Part shown: positions 10,863 through 22,197 of the stretch, in pieces
How the letters are laid out: each line of letters opens with the position of its first letter
Position numbering within the stretch: the stretch's first letter is position 1
From: Simmondsia chinensis
Taxonomy: Eukaryota > Streptophyta > Magnoliopsida > Caryophyllales > Simmondsiaceae
Direction of reading: 5' to 3'
NCBI GenBank assembly: GCA_018398585.1
Contig: JAGTTD010000006.1
Coordinates: forward strand, 756,501-820,500
DNA length: 64,000 bases
Position numbers and translations under genes: made by a program
Notes under the pieces: generated by a model
What the model was told of the DNA's origin: nothing
What the model saw: only the letters and a program-made list of their open reading frames with translations
Databases searched by the model: none

Positions 10863-11414
10863 TGATCAGAAATCGGGGTTAAAAATGAAGCCAATAGTTA
10901 GTTTTGGTGTAATAGTTAAGTTACCCATCTTCAAGCACGAGGTCTTAGTTTGAAGCTAATCTTTCCCCTCTCTCGGGTGTTGATGGCTTTATCAGGATAC
11001 TGTTGTACCTCTTTACTATATAAAAAAGGTGTTCCATATTTATAGGTATTTGTGTATTGCTTATCAGACATCATTTTGTATTTATGGTTTTCCATTTATC
11101 ATTATTCAAAAAAAAAAATTTTGATTTGTATTTCTTATTTTCAATTTTTTTTTTTTTTCTAATTTTTCTTAAAACTGAAGACAGAAAACCGAAATAAAAA
11201 CTTCTCAAAACTTGACTTTTAATTTTTTGAAAACCAAAAAGTTCAAGCAGATAATAATATCAAACAAGTCCATTGTAAATAACATTTTAATTTTTATATT
11301 CTTTTAAGCGATAATAAATTTTTTTTTTTTTAAATACTGATACCACTGTAATCTTGTTGGGCAGTTTGTGTTCTTGCAATGTGGTTATTGGGCCAATTTT
11401 GGGCATTGTTATCC

Positions 11415-11415
<1 letters not shown>

Positions 11416-11448
<33 letters not shown>
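11416..11448. repeat. Poly(C) tract (33 C)
   Basis: Uninterrupted C run shortly before the foldback MITE at 11484. Unusual in this AT-rich context; the true length may differ because such runs are hard to sequence. Confidence 0.85.
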
Positions 11449-11450
<2 letters not shown>

Positions 11451-11483
11451 TCTTTGTTTATTTGATAATATATATATATATAT

Positions 11484-11777
11484 AGTAACATTCTTATAAG
11501 AGGGTAAGAGCATAAGAGAGGCAAATTCTGACCCTCCATTGTAATAAACGGCCAAGATTTGTTGAAGATTAAAAAAAATAACAGTTTACGGCTCATACTC
11601 CTTCACGAGACAGAAAGAAAAAAGGGGTTAGGGAAGGATATTGTTTTTTTTTTTTCCCAATACTCAACAAATCTTAGCCGTAAATTATTATTTTTTGTAA
11701 TGTCCAACAAATCTTAGCTATCTATTACAATGGAGGGACAAGATTCGCCCCTCTCACGTTCTCATAAGAATGTCACC
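11484..11777. mobile_element. Foldback MITE inside a (TA)n tract
   Basis: Arms of ~110 bp: GTAACATTCTTATAAGAGGG at the left, inverse CTCATAAGAATGTCAC at the right; both carry CCTCCATTGTAAT / ATTACAATGGAGG. TA repeats flank both sides (11468-11483 and from 11778). Confidence 0.7.
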
Positions 11778-11825
11778 TATATCTATATATGCGCACGCAC
11801 ATACACAAGCGTGCTTGGATCTAAA

Positions 11826-12118
11826 TGTCAAGAAACCAATTATCCTAAAAGTTTAAATTGATGGATGAAAGCCTATGAATTGTTTTATACTTTAACATGT
11901 GTCTTCACGCGCATGTTCATTGGACTTCAAGCATGGATATTTGCATAGGCTCACCCTTATATTTTATGCTTAAATTATGTTAATATTGAAAGTGAGGGCT
12001 ATTAGGATTTTAACTTGTGATCTCTAGGTCAATAAAGCTCTAATATCTTAATAAGGAACTAATTATCGCAGAAGTTTAATTTGATCAGTGAAGACAAATG
12101 AATAGTTATATATTTAGA
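11826..12118 (-). mobile_element. Degenerate TRIM
   Basis: Inverted copy: CCAATTATCCTAAAAGTTTA, TTTTATACTTTAACATGTGT, then GTCAATAAAGCTCTAATATC and a second, more decayed LTR. Same order of blocks as the complete TRIM. Confidence 0.6.
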
Positions 12119-12689
12119 CACTAAAATCGCTTAAAACGTTAAATTTGGATGTAAATTGTACTATGGGTTGCAAACAATTATTTGGCATCGCCCACTAGGC
12201 CACTACGTTTATAAGCTTTAACTTAGCCTAATCCGTGTAGAGATCCAAGTGAACAGTGCATGCACCAAACGGGAACTCGATGTGCTCGTAAGCTGGTTTG
12301 GACAGTTCGATAAGCTAAAACGCTATATCTTAAGTTAATTATCCTTACATTTTAGTGATAAAGATTGGATTTCCACTGTATGAATGATGGCTATCATTTT
12401 GTGTACTATAACTAACTTCGAATTCATTATTAGTTCTGAATTCTGCTCTGTTATACAGAATACCTTTGAATAACTGAACAACGAAGATAATGTTCGTAAA
12501 ACTCATAGAAGTCTAAAAGTCGCGTTATTCTTTTTATATTTATATTAAATCAATGATAATTGAAAGAAATTGAATTTAAAATTTTACTTGTTTAGGTTCA
12601 ATAAACTTTGTCTAGCTTGCATTTTTCACCTTCCAAGCATCAATTAGTAATCATCAAAAATACCCCCCCCCCAAATAAAAAGACCTGGG

Positions 12690-12969
12690 CGAATCCTTAT
12701 GAAAGGGTGAGAGTATAAGAGGGGCGAATCCTGACCTTTATTGTAATGGACGGTCAAGATTTATTAGACATTAAAAAAATAATAATTTACGCCCAAAATT
12801 TATTGAGTATTAAAAAAAAATTTCATCCGTTATCCCTTCTTTCTTTCAGCCTTATAAAGGGGTATATACTGTAAATTATTATTTTTTTTAATGTTCAATA
12901 AATCTTAGTCGTTCATTATAATGAAATGATTCACCCCTCTCACTTTCTCACCCTCTCATAAATATGTCA

Positions 12970-12972
<3 letters not shown>
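12690..12972. mobile_element. Foldback MITE beside a (TA)n tract
   Basis: Same family as 11484-11777: GGGGCGAATCCTGACC and TTATTGTAATGGACGGTCAA at the left, with the inverse at the right (TTCATTATAATG, CACCCCTCTCAC). The right end touches the 50-bp TA microsatellite at 12973-13020. Confidence 0.65.

Positions 12973-13020
<48 letters not shown>
12973..13020. repeat. (TA)n microsatellite
   Basis: About 48 bp of pure TA, directly at the right end of the foldback MITE at 12690-12972. Other TA tracts are near 11468, 14218, 14350, 20550, 45270 and 47048. Confidence 0.9.
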
Positions 13021-13023
<3 letters not shown>

Positions 13024-14889
13024 TTTGTTTTCATAGAAGTACTCTTGTAACAAGTACTTAAAATACGGATATTTTTATCTGAATTTTTTTTGTTTATACG
13101 TCCACTTTAAAGGAGAAATATTATTTTCTTACTTTTAATTATTTTTAAATTTTGAAAAATTATATATATATATTTTTTATTTTTTTATTTTTGGCGTCTC
13201 CCGATATTGTTAATCTCATTTTATATATACATATATGCAAATCCCATTTATAAATTATAGACCAATCATTATTCATCTCAAACAAAGGTTACAATGAGTA
13301 TAATATATTATTTATTTAGTCAATTTCCTTTGGATTTGGACTTATCCAATTGCAAGTCACATTCCTACAACAAAATATAAACTTGTGTCTATGTATGTCT
13401 GTAAAAGTTATCTTTTTTATATTGCGACTTTGTTACTGATTATGAAAAGGAAATATAAAAGTCTGTCCAAAACATTCAATGTCTATTAAATAGTGAATTA
13501 TGTTTATGTGTTCACTTTATTTTTCACAATTCCATGCATGTTTTCGATCGTATTCGTTTCATATATCATGTTATATGACCTATCTTTGAGAGTATTTTAA
13601 CCGATAAACCAATGCCTTATAGGCGATATGTAGAATTATTCATCATACAGTAGACCCGCATGGTTTTAAACATGCTCGATTGTGCTCCTGGGTTAGATAG
13701 GCCCTAGTTGGGATCAATACTGTAGAAAAAAATCAATGATAATAGAAATTTAAACTGATGAGTTAAGGTTCATAATGGTTTTATTCTCTAACATGCCTCC
13801 TCACATGAATATTTATTAGTGTACATGTCCAACCTTATATGCCTTATGTCGAAATTATATTAAAATTTAAAGTGGAAGTTGTTAGGATCTGAACTAGCAA
13901 TATCTCAGTTAAGAGGCTTTAACTATCTCAGTATCTTAATTAAGCCAATGAATGAATGCTCGGAACAGTTTTGTACTCTAACAAACGGTATTGTTAATAT
14001 TAAAATATTTTCTAAATTCCCAAAGAAATATTATATATATGACCAAAAGGTCTAGTTTTAGTTCTATATTGGCCATATATTTATTTCAGTACTTGTACTT
14101 AACGTAAAATGAAAATGCATAAAAATAACCAATAAGATAATTTCATGATAAAAAATAAAGATATTACTTAACTATCCTAAAACTTGAGTATTTAATATAT
14201 AATTATTCTGATATTGTCATATATATATATATATATATATAAATGAATATCTTGAAATTTAAAATATTTATCATTGAATTATGTACCCTTCTGAATTCGA
14301 AATTTGGTAATTTTTTGTCACATTTCTGTAACCTTAGTCTGGAAAATATTATATATATATATATATATATGAAAAATCAAATGACATACGTGACAAATTC
14401 AATATGTCTCGGCCTTTTTTATCTCGCCTTCATAATTAACACGTTTCTAAACTATTCGAAACTAGTAACAAAAAATTCATCTCTAAATTTCCGTATGTGA
14501 ACAATTGTTTCACTGTAGTGACATCCGACTCTAACTGGATGCCTAGGTGAATAAACTTTCATCACAGCTTATGTGGTATCTTATTTTATATATCAAAATA
14601 TTAGATACTTTTGTAACAAAAATATAAGACATCAAATTATCTAACTAATAAAATTCCATACATATAAAATGAGTAAAGTTAAATCTAGATATTCATGAAC
14701 CACACATAATTAAATTAATAATTGCACCAGCTTTAATAAAAATAAAAAAATAAAAAACCAATTTTGATGCTTATTTTTTTTCCCTTCGCCCCCCTTCCCC
14801 TCTCAAACAATAAACATTTAATTATTTCCCCAAAAATAAATACCATATTGAAAATTAACTCAAATTAATCAATAATATCAAGAGAATTT
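13021..14889. other. Intergenic, AT-rich
   Basis: Contains the degenerate TRIM at 13700-13984 and TA tracts near 14218 and 14350; otherwise no gene or repeat recognised. Confidence 0.4.
13700..13984 (-). mobile_element. Degenerate TRIM
   Basis: GTTTTATTCTCTAACATGCC and TACTCTAACA mark the two LTR ends. The internal region keeps GATCTGAACTAGCAATATCT and GTTAAGAGGCTTTAACTATC. Strongly diverged. Confidence 0.5.
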
Positions 14890-15445
14890 ATCACTTAAAT
14901 ATCTTGTTGTTTGAGAATTTATCACTTAAGTACCTGATGTTTCAATATATAATGAAGTATCTTCAAGTTCAAAGATTTTGTCACCTCAGTATCACGAAGT
15001 TTCACAATTTTGTCAATTATATACCTTTTTCCATAAATTCAATAGATTTTTATGAGAAATTACTGTCGTGAAATATAATCAGAACAACATAGAGGCATCC
15101 TCTATCATAATGTCTTGATTTTTTATCATAAAATGCTAATATAACACATTATTTTGCTGATATATAAATATCTTTCATCTTAATTAAATGAAATTTTTAG
15201 CAATCTGGTGGATTTTTATTTGAAAATATTTAGTAACTCATATACACTATTATAATCAAGTACCATATTAACGTTTTATTGTGAAAATAGATCAAATTTT
15301 GACAAAAATTCACCAAGTTTCGATATAAACTACCAAAGTGAGAAAATGTTCAAACCTTAAGAGATCTCATTATATATATTGAAACGTCAGAGTATCTAAA
15401 TGATAAATGTTCAAACCTCAACATAACTAAGTGATAATTTTCCGA
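14890..15445. mobile_element. Foldback-like repeat (family I)
   Basis: TTATCACTTAAGTACCTGAT at the left is echoed by ATAACTAAGTGATAATTTTC at the right, with a middle AAATTCAATAGATTTTTATG resembling the 6.7-kb copy. Ends ~50 bp downstream of the SGR5-like gene stop. Confidence 0.5.
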
Positions 15446-15496
15446 ACATCAAATGTAAACCAAGGGCAAAAGTGTAATTCTACTAATGTGTATAGA

Positions 15497-16024
15497 TTAG
15501 AGCCGGAACCTCTGGCGGCATGAGTGGCACGTGATCTCCATGCAAGAGGAGGAGGAAGACGATGCTGACTCAGCATGGACCTGCTTCGTGGCACTCTCTT
15601 TCAACCTATGGACCCTGGCCACGTCATCAAGAGCCCTATCCCACGTGGCACGAGCTCGTAGAAACTCAGAGTGGGCCAGCTCCAGTTCACGCCTAGTCAG
15701 CTCCCTCACGCGCTCTGCATACGCGTTCTCCATCGCCGCCAGTCTTATCTGCTCTGCCGCCTGCCACCTGAGCACCTCCACTGCTTGATGACGTGGCGGG
15801 ATCGGCTTCAGGCTGATTGACAGCTGGAGGTCCAACGAAGGGCCAGGATCAAAGGACGGGTCTCCATGATTGTACGGTGAGGATGATGTGGAGGGTTTGG
15901 ATAATCGACGGTGGAGATTGGGTTGGGATTGCCACGTTGGCGGCTGAGGTGGCGGTGGCGGTGGTGGTGGTGGTGGGAGGAGCTGGAGCTCCTTGTGGTG
16001 GTGGTGGTGATCTTCATTTTCCAT
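15497..16024 (-). CDS. SHOOT GRAVITROPISM 5 / IDD C-terminal-like protein without zinc fingers
   Basis: Single-exon 175-aa protein. The N-terminus is low complexity: five His at residues 6-10, then about ten prolines near 17-26. A short LDLQLSISLKP block lies near residues 64-74; LxLxL-type motifs of this kind can act as EAR repressor motifs. Residues ~80-145 form a charged helical segment (VEVLRWQAAEQIRLAAMENA, then AERVRELTRRELELAHSEFL) likely to be a coiled coil. The C-terminus is MEITCHSCRQRFRL. As I recall the family, this helical segment plus a terminal CxSCRQ motif characterises the C-terminal part of plant SGR5/IDD14-16 transcription factors, but the C2H2 INDETERMINATE domain is absent here. 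The start is the only upstream ATG in frame and is preceded by a TATA box. Function is unknown; it could be a partner or competitor of full-length IDD proteins. Confidence 0.7.
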   Translation of the reverse strand: MENEDHHHHHKELQLLPPPPPPPPPPQPPTWQSQPNLHRRLSKPSTSSSPYNHGDPSFDPGPSLDLQLSISLKPIPPRHQAVEVLRWQAAEQIRLAAMENAYAERVRELTRRELELAHSEFLRARATWDRALDDVARVHRLKESATKQVHAESASSSSSSCMEITCHSCRQRFRL

Positions 16025-16172
16025 TTAATTTAGAGGAAAATAAATAAAATAAATAAATTCAAAGAAAAATAAATAAATTTTTTTTAATTTTATTTGTAAT
16101 TGTATTTTGAGTGTTGAAATGACAAAAGGGGATCTCTTTGTAATTGGGGGGGTGGCAGAAGAGACTGGGGTC

Positions 16173-16187
16173 TCTATATATATAAAC
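16173..16187 (-). promoter_or_regulatory. TATA box of the SGR5-like gene
   Basis: Read on the - strand, TTTATATATATAG lies about 150 bp upstream of the ATG at 16024, with a CCACGT motif just upstream of it. This places a start site near 16145 and a leader of ~120 bases. The position fits a plant core promoter; no transcript evidence is available. Confidence 0.5.
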
Positions 16188-16344
16188 GTGGGCTCGCATC
16201 TTTGAATTATTATGCCACCCATCATATTTTTGTATAATTCATATAATATAATGTAAATTGTAAACAAAGTTGATATACATGATATTTATATATAAATTCA
16301 AGTGAGATTTCATTTCAAAATATATCGGTATTAAGTAGAGTAGT

Positions 16345-16548
16345 TGTTAAGGGTTAAAATTACACATGTGAATCTAATGTGAATCCCATATAAGAGCTGT
16401 AAGAGTGAAGAGATCAGTATATAAGCTTAGTGGATTACTCCACTTAATGTCAATTAGTTTTAGGATGGAATTCTACTTGGGTTTATATGTGGATCTCATG
16501 TGTCTGTCAACTATATGGGTTAGGCATAAAGGCCTGGTTAACTTAATA
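16345..16548 (+). mobile_element. Solo LTR (family C), upstream of SGR5-like gene
   Basis: 204 bp with 5-bp duplication GTAGT (16340-16344, 16549-16553). It contains TTAGTTTTAGGATGGAATTC and GTTTATATGTGGATCTCATG. Starts ~320 bp upstream of the SGR5-like start codon. Confidence 0.82.
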
Positions 16549-16654
16549 GTAGTGCACTAGTCTTATATATTAATCTTTTCTCTTTTATAACTCAATGTGA
16601 GTATGTGATACCCAACATATAATAAAGGTTAGTTTGTAAAGTCTACCACAATAT

Positions 16655-16858
16655 AATTATATTAAATATTTTATATGTAAGTCCAATAAAAACTTTACAT
16701 CGGCTAGGATAAAGTAGATCATAGTAAGCTTATTGAACTATTCTATCTAATGTCAATTTATTTTTTGGATGGAACTACACCCTACGTTTATATATGAATA
16801 TCATATATGTCAGCTTCATAGATCGAGCCTAAGACCCTGTGAAATTTTACAGAATATA
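16655..16858 (+). mobile_element. Degenerate solo LTR (family C)
   Basis: TGTAAGTCCAATAAAAACTT, TGGATGGAACTACACC and ACCCTGTGAAATTTTACA follow the family order. No target duplication. Confidence 0.6.
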
Positions 16859-17377
16859 TATAGAAGATAAGGGCTAAGATTGAAGTTTTTAAAGTCGGGT
16901 TGAATTGATTCACATATTTGAGTTGACTCATTTATATACTTGTATCGAGTTTGAGTTCACTCATTTATATGCATGTATGTTTGTGTATGTCCAGAGCTTG
17001 CATTGTTACGAGATAATTTAAACTTACTCTGATTAGACTAACTTGATTTATTTTAAAAGTTATAAAAATATCACATATTCATTACGATTTATCTAATTAA
17101 TAATTGAGTTAGACAAGGATTAAAAGCTTATCTTTAATTTATTAACACCAAATGTTTAAGTGAGCTGGTAATCGAGACCAGGGACCTAAGGTCACTCAAG
17201 ACTCCAAACAGTCGAAATAGTTGTTTCGGGCTCCCAATTTATAAATACCCTTTTCTGAAAATTAATTGTTTTATATGTTTATCTTAACGGTATATTATCA
17301 TTCATAATCGAAGCCACAACATCGATGCATAATATACTATAAACGTATATGTGGGGCATATGACTCACATGAAAGTA

Positions 17378-17525
17378 CGATGAGAGATAATAATGACCAT
17401 TAGATCTAAATTAAGGGTCCAAATTTCAAATTGCTTTTATACTTCTCATTAGGGTCAATGACTCAGTTCCTTGATTTAGATCTAATGGTCATTATTACTT
17501 CCTTTCAGGTCTCACTCTTTCATTT
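17378..17525. mobile_element. Small foldback element
   Basis: AATAATGACCATTAGATCTA at 17388 is inverted at 17480 (TAGATCTAATGGTCATTATT). It is related to the arms of 47098-47830. Confidence 0.6.
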
Positions 17526-17550
17526 GAGTCAATGCCTTGTGTATGTGTTT

Positions 17551-17760
17551 ATATTAAGGCCGGACATAACCCCAATCGAATCAAGCAACTGCTTGGGGCC
17601 CTCGAATTTTAAGGGCCTTGGATTTTTGAATTGTGGTTTTAAAAGTACCACTTCTTAATATTAGTAAATTTTATGGCTAAACTTATTATAATTTGTTGGA
17701 TATGAACGACCCCTTTTGAGAGTTTCGCTTAATGCTCCGAAAATGTCAGGATCGGCCCTG
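17551..17760. mobile_element. Small TIR MITE (family G)
   Basis: Ends AAGGCCGGACATAACC and, inverted, CAGGGCCGATCCTGAC. TTTATATT / TTTATATA flank it as a possible 8-bp duplication. The interior has a GCAACTGCTTG palindrome and a TTAATATTAGTAAATTTTAT core. Confidence 0.6.
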
Positions 17761-18188
17761 ATTTATATAGTATAACGAACCATGTTAAGCTAGTATAATA
17801 ATATAAGGCCTCGTTTGATATACAAGAAGTAGACGCGGGAAGTAGAATTTCATGAAAAGTGCGAATTTAAACTCTTGTTTAGTTTGCATAAAGTAGGTAG
17901 AATTCATGAAGTGGAAAGTGATAAGTAATTTTCAATTCTTTTAAAACACAGGAAGTAACTTACCTGGTCCCTCAGGTAAGTTCTAATTCCTCATTTTTAA
18001 CTACCCTCTCGAAAAAATTTCTATTTCTCACCCTAAACATATTTTACCTATTTCTTAGGAAGTTGATGTAGAATTGAACTCGCGAAAAATACAACTTCCT
18101 GCAGGAATTCAATTTCCGTGCCAACGAAACAATGCCTAAGTATGTTATTTAAGATGATATAAATACCTCAATTACCAAAAAGTCCAAC

Positions 18189-18421
18189 AACAACAACAAC
18201 AACACAGTCCCAGTGCCTGAAGGGCTCCCGTGTAAGCAGAATTTGGGGGGTAGAATGTACGCAGCCTTGCCCCTTCAAGGTGGGACCCTAAAGAGAGGCT
18301 ATTTCCGAGGACTCCCGACCTAAAAGGTACGAAGAGCGTGAAAAGTATAGAAATCATAGAGATCATGAGAAGCATATAAGCAAGTAAGCATGGCAGCATA
18401 ACATCATGGAGATAATGAAAT
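18189..18421 (-). mobile_element. Short RTE LINE 3'-end copy
   Basis: Tail body as in the SINEs, but the 5' part (right side, to 18421) is not 5S. It resembles the LINE 3' UTR at ~61.1 kb, with TTATGCT and GCTTACT blocks on the - strand. 20-bp target duplications with two mismatches (18169-18188 and 18422-18441) frame it. Confidence 0.75.
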
Positions 18422-18895
18422 CAGTTACCATAAAGTCCAACTAATCAAAACTTGTTTTAGACCTGTAAAATCTCGGGACTAGCCCTATCGGAAAAACCGA
18501 GGGCGTTTTGGTAAAAATGAAAGAGAGAGAGAGAGAGAAACGAACAAGAACAGGAACACATTCCGTTATGGGAGAGGGGACAAGAACGGCTCGAGTTATT
18601 GTGCTATTGAGTTTGCTTTTTGTTCTTTTTTTTTTTTTTTTTTTACTTTTTCATATTTATTATTAATTATTAATTAATTATTGATAAATAAATAAAAGAA
18701 AAAAATAAAGAAAGAATTGTCTTTTTATATTTATGTATGCAAGTAAGTAGTAGCTTTTAGAGTGGAGTAATAATGAGAGGGGCACGTGCGAAGGGGGATG
18801 GAGGTAAATGGGCTTTAGAGTGGGCCTTTAGGCTGTCGGCCCTTTCTTCTTCCTCCTCTGCACGTGGCCTCTGCTTCCCTTTCCTTCCTTTCTCT

Positions 18896-20014
18896 TGATA
18901 TATTTTCAAAATAAAGTATTTTATATGAGTGAAGGCCTAGAAATAGTTGTATATTCTAACATGATCCCTCATGCGAATGTTAATTAGCCTTGAAGGGTGG
19001 ATAGCGCACAGGCCCACCTCATACCTTATGCTTAAATCGTTTTTTAATATTGAAAGATGAGGCAGCTGAGATTTGAACTCGTAACCTCTTCGTCAACAAG
19101 GCTCGTCAAGAACCAACTATCCCTTACGATTGAGCGCTTTGCTGAAATGGACTAAGGTTTGGATTCGTTTGTGCTGTTCTCCCTTAGATCTTTGTTTCTA
19201 GCCTCTTCTTCCTTCTCTTTCCAGCTCCGTTTTCTGGTCCTGATCTGTTGCGCCTTTTTCTCCGGCTTTTGGTTTTGCTTCTTCTCCATGCTTTTCTTTG
19301 TTGCCCCTAGGTCTCCTTTTTCGAGTTGTGTTGTTTTGTTGGTTTTGTTTGTTTTTTGCCCTGTTTGTTTCTATTGCCCCTCCTCCTTTTGTCTTTTCTC
19401 TGTTTTGTTTTGCCTGGTCTGTCTCCATCTTTCGGAGTTGTTTGGGCTCGCTTTGTCGAGGCCCGGTGTTGTCCTTCGGCTTTGCCGATATTTATCGGAA
19501 AAAAAAAGAATCAACTATCCCAAAAGTTTAAGTTGATTGGTGAAGGCTTAATAATAGTTTTATAATCTAACATGCCTCCTCACGCAAATACCAATTGGGC
19601 TTGAAGCATGGATAGTGCACGGGCCCAGCTCATACCTTGTGCTTAATTTGTTTTTTAATATTGAAGGTGGGGGCTGTTAAGATTCAAAATTGTGATTTTT
19701 TTGTCAACAAGGCTCTAATACCATGTCAAGAACCAACTATCCAAAAAGTTTAAGCTGATTGGTGAAGGCTCGGGAATAGTTTTATACTCGAACATGCCTC
19801 TTCACGTGAAAGCCAATTGGGCTTGAAGCGTGGATAGTGCACAGGCCTACCTCATACCTTGTGCTTAAATTTTTTTCAATATTGAAAGGTGGGGCTGTTG
19901 AGATTCGAACGCGTGACCTATTGGTCAACAAGGCTCTATTACCATGTTAAGAGCCAACTATCCCAAAAGTTTAAGCTAATGCGTAAAGTCCTATAATCGT
20001 TTTATACTCTAATA
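18896..20014 (-). mobile_element. Tandem TRIM array (four LTRs, three internal regions)
   Basis: Same family as 9977-10268, inverted. LTR-like units end or lie near 18896-18962, 19105-19571 (split by an L1 insertion), 19724-19794 and 19945-20014. They are separated by internal regions with CTCGTGACC-type and AAGCGTGGATAGTGCACAGG-type sequence. The PBS complement (CTCTAATACCATG) is kept in two units and deleted in the leftmost. Neighbouring units share LTRs, as expected from unequal LTR recombination. Confidence 0.8.
19124..19506 (+). mobile_element. Internally deleted L1-type LINE insertion, second copy
   Basis: Same family as 62834-63363, truncated a little further (starts at the GATTGAGCGCTTTGCTGAAA block). 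It ends in GGCTTTGCCGATATTTATCG plus poly(A). Target duplications of 15 bp with one mismatch (AGAACCAACTATCCC at 19109-19123; AGAATCAACTATCCC at 19507-19521) show it inserted into a TRIM LTR. Confidence 0.8.
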
Positions 20015-20560
20015 GTGATAATATATACAATGGGATACTGGAACTGTGTGTTCACACACAATTTACAGAAAGTAACAGAACCTAAAACTTCTGTGTGTCA
20101 ACACATTGGTAGTTTTGCCTATGACTTGTTACGGTTCTTTTGTGTTGTTTGGAATCTATTTTGATGACCTTCTGTTGGAGATGTGTCTCTTCCAAAAACA
20201 CTTAATTTTCTATAAATATTTCTCCTATATTCGCAAGATGATACTTAAAAATTATATCATTATTTTATTATTTAAGTCATAACTAAAAGGTTTGTATAAG
20301 GTTTCATTGTATCTTTAATACTATTTGGATAAACAAAGTAAGTCTTAAGGAAGTGATTTGCTTCGTGCCTTGGAATCGTTTTGTTATACCATGAGTTATT
20401 TGTGGAGGTGTCGGTCATCTTAGCTCACCAGGTCTCTAATAGGACTTTATGAGGGACTTGGAGAAAGGCATCCCTTTGCGCAACTCAATAGATCTTCTGA
20501 CTATTTCTATAAAAACACGAGCCATTTGCAATAGCGTCTATGATCTACATATATATATAT
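20015..20560. other. Intergenic, nothing recognised
   Basis: Between the TRIM array and the GC-rich foldback. GTGTGTCAACACATTGG at ~20092 resembles the palindromic words in the solo LTR at 49.3 kb, so part may be an LTR remnant. Confidence 0.3.
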
Positions 20561-20565
20561 ATAGG

Positions 20566-21081
20566 GAGTGACTAGAATAAGAATGGAAGTTTTATGAGAA
20601 TGTGAGAAAATTTAATCTACACCGTTGAATCTTAGTAATATTGATCAATGATTCTAAGAGACTCATCGTACCTGAAGCCCTACCACCGCGGCCACCACTC
20701 CTTTATGCCACCGCTGCCACCCTTCTTGCCATTGCCACCTCTCCTCTCCGCCATCCCGCCATTGCCACCCATCTCTCTCTCCATTCCATCTCAAATTCCA
20801 ATGGTCACCGCCACCGCCCGTGGCGGGGTGGTGGAGAGAAGCGGCTGTGGTGACCGTAGGGATCTAAAATGGGATGGAGAAAGACGGATGGGTGGCAGTG
20901 GCGGCGGCGGCGTTGGTGGCCATGGTGGTGGTTGGTGGTGGCGGGAGTGGCAGAGAGGAATGGCCGCGATGGTGGTACAATGAGCCTCTTTGAACCATTG
21001 ATCAATCTTACTTAAGATCCAATGGTGTAGATTTAATTTTCTCATATTCTAATAGAACTTCCATTCTCATTCTAGCCGCTC
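20566..21081. mobile_element. Foldback element with GC-rich interior (516 bp)
   Basis: Outer arms of ~100 bp are inverted copies (GACTAGAATAAGAATGGAAG at 20571; CTTCCATTCTCATTCTAGCC at 21058). Inward, CCACCGCTGCCACC-type sequence on the left is partly matched in inverse by GGTGGCAGTGGCGGCGG on the right, so the hairpin may extend to near the centre. GC content jumps compared with its surroundings. It sits directly beside a (TA)n tract. No target duplication found; MULE-type is possible. Confidence 0.7.
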
Positions 21082-21299
21082 TGTTCTCATATTCGTACCT
21101 TAGATGACATAGCATGAGTAGTTGAAGAGTTCATGGAGCAAATAGATTGTCAAGAGCTCAAACGAGTGGAAGAAAAGAAATGTAGTTGCGACTTAAAACG
21201 AACATATTTTTTTTCCATAAAGAGTAACATGGCTCATTAAATTCCAAAAGCTATTGAAGCTTTGCCACTGATTCCATCTCACCCAATGCTGATATAGCC

Positions 21300-21480
21300 A
21301 TGTAGTGCCTATTTTTGTTCATTTGTACTTGTTTGTTGTTATTGCCTTACTTTCCTTTTTTTTTTTTTTTTGCCTTTTGTTTCGTGTTTCTTTTTATCAA
21401 TTTATTCAGGTTTTCTTAAGCCTCGCTTATTCGAGTCGCCTGTTTTATATCGTGACTGTGTCGCTAATTATCCAAAAAAA
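21300..21480 (+). mobile_element. L1 3'-end remnant
   Basis: Ends with GTGTCGCTAATTATCCAAAA, the forward version of the GATAATTAGCGAC motif seen at minus-strand L1 ends. The upstream sequence is T-rich. It is probably a short 5'-truncated L1 copy. Confidence 0.45.
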
Positions 21481-22197
21481 CATGATCCCACCTATATTAA
21501 CCGAATTCAGCCTTGAAACGTGTTTTTTGCTATTTTAGTAGCTTGAGACTCGCTTAATTAGAGGCATTTTTGTAATCTTTACATAAGGATTTTTGTATTT
21601 CCTATAAATTTAATGCTCGACTGTAATTTGCTCTCATTCTTCATTCTCATGAAATGCAAACCCCAGAAAATTTTTCAACTTCAGTGCATTTTAAATTTCT
21701 TCATTGTCGTATTCTATATCATTTTCATGTTTCAGCTCCGCATCGTTATCGACTCTCATCCAATACGATAAGCATATGATGTTTTTATTTGTTGAGGCCA
21801 TATGAAAGGTTTGCTTAAAGAGATCATTTTAAATCCCAGTGCATAAAAGCTAATGAGATTAAGATAAAGTTTTATCATATACTATATACTTTATATTATT
21901 ACTTATATTATTATATTATATTATTATTATGGTAAAGTATACGTGGGGGAATAGTTCTTTTTGGATGATGTCCACCTTCAAAGTGTTGTAAATAAATTAA
22001 AAAAAAAAAGGCCTTTATTTTATATTACTATTATTATTATTTTTTATTTATTTTTTATTTTTTATTTTTTATTTTTTATTTTTATTATTTATGATGACTT
22101 TAATATTATGGAGTGCTTTATAGGAAGGGGGGTTCATGAAAATGGCTAGAGAGCTGAAAGGCTTGATCTGTCCACGTTCTTCTGATATTGTCTTTTC

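Noticed and set aside
19159..19536. 125-aa Phe/Cys/Leu-rich frame on + strand
   Set aside because: It is the T/C-rich 3' UTR of an L1 insertion framed by target duplications.
20648..20983. GC-rich 111-aa frame on + strand
   Set aside because: Lies between the arms of a foldback element; both strands have open frames because the sequence is a GC-rich inverted repeat.
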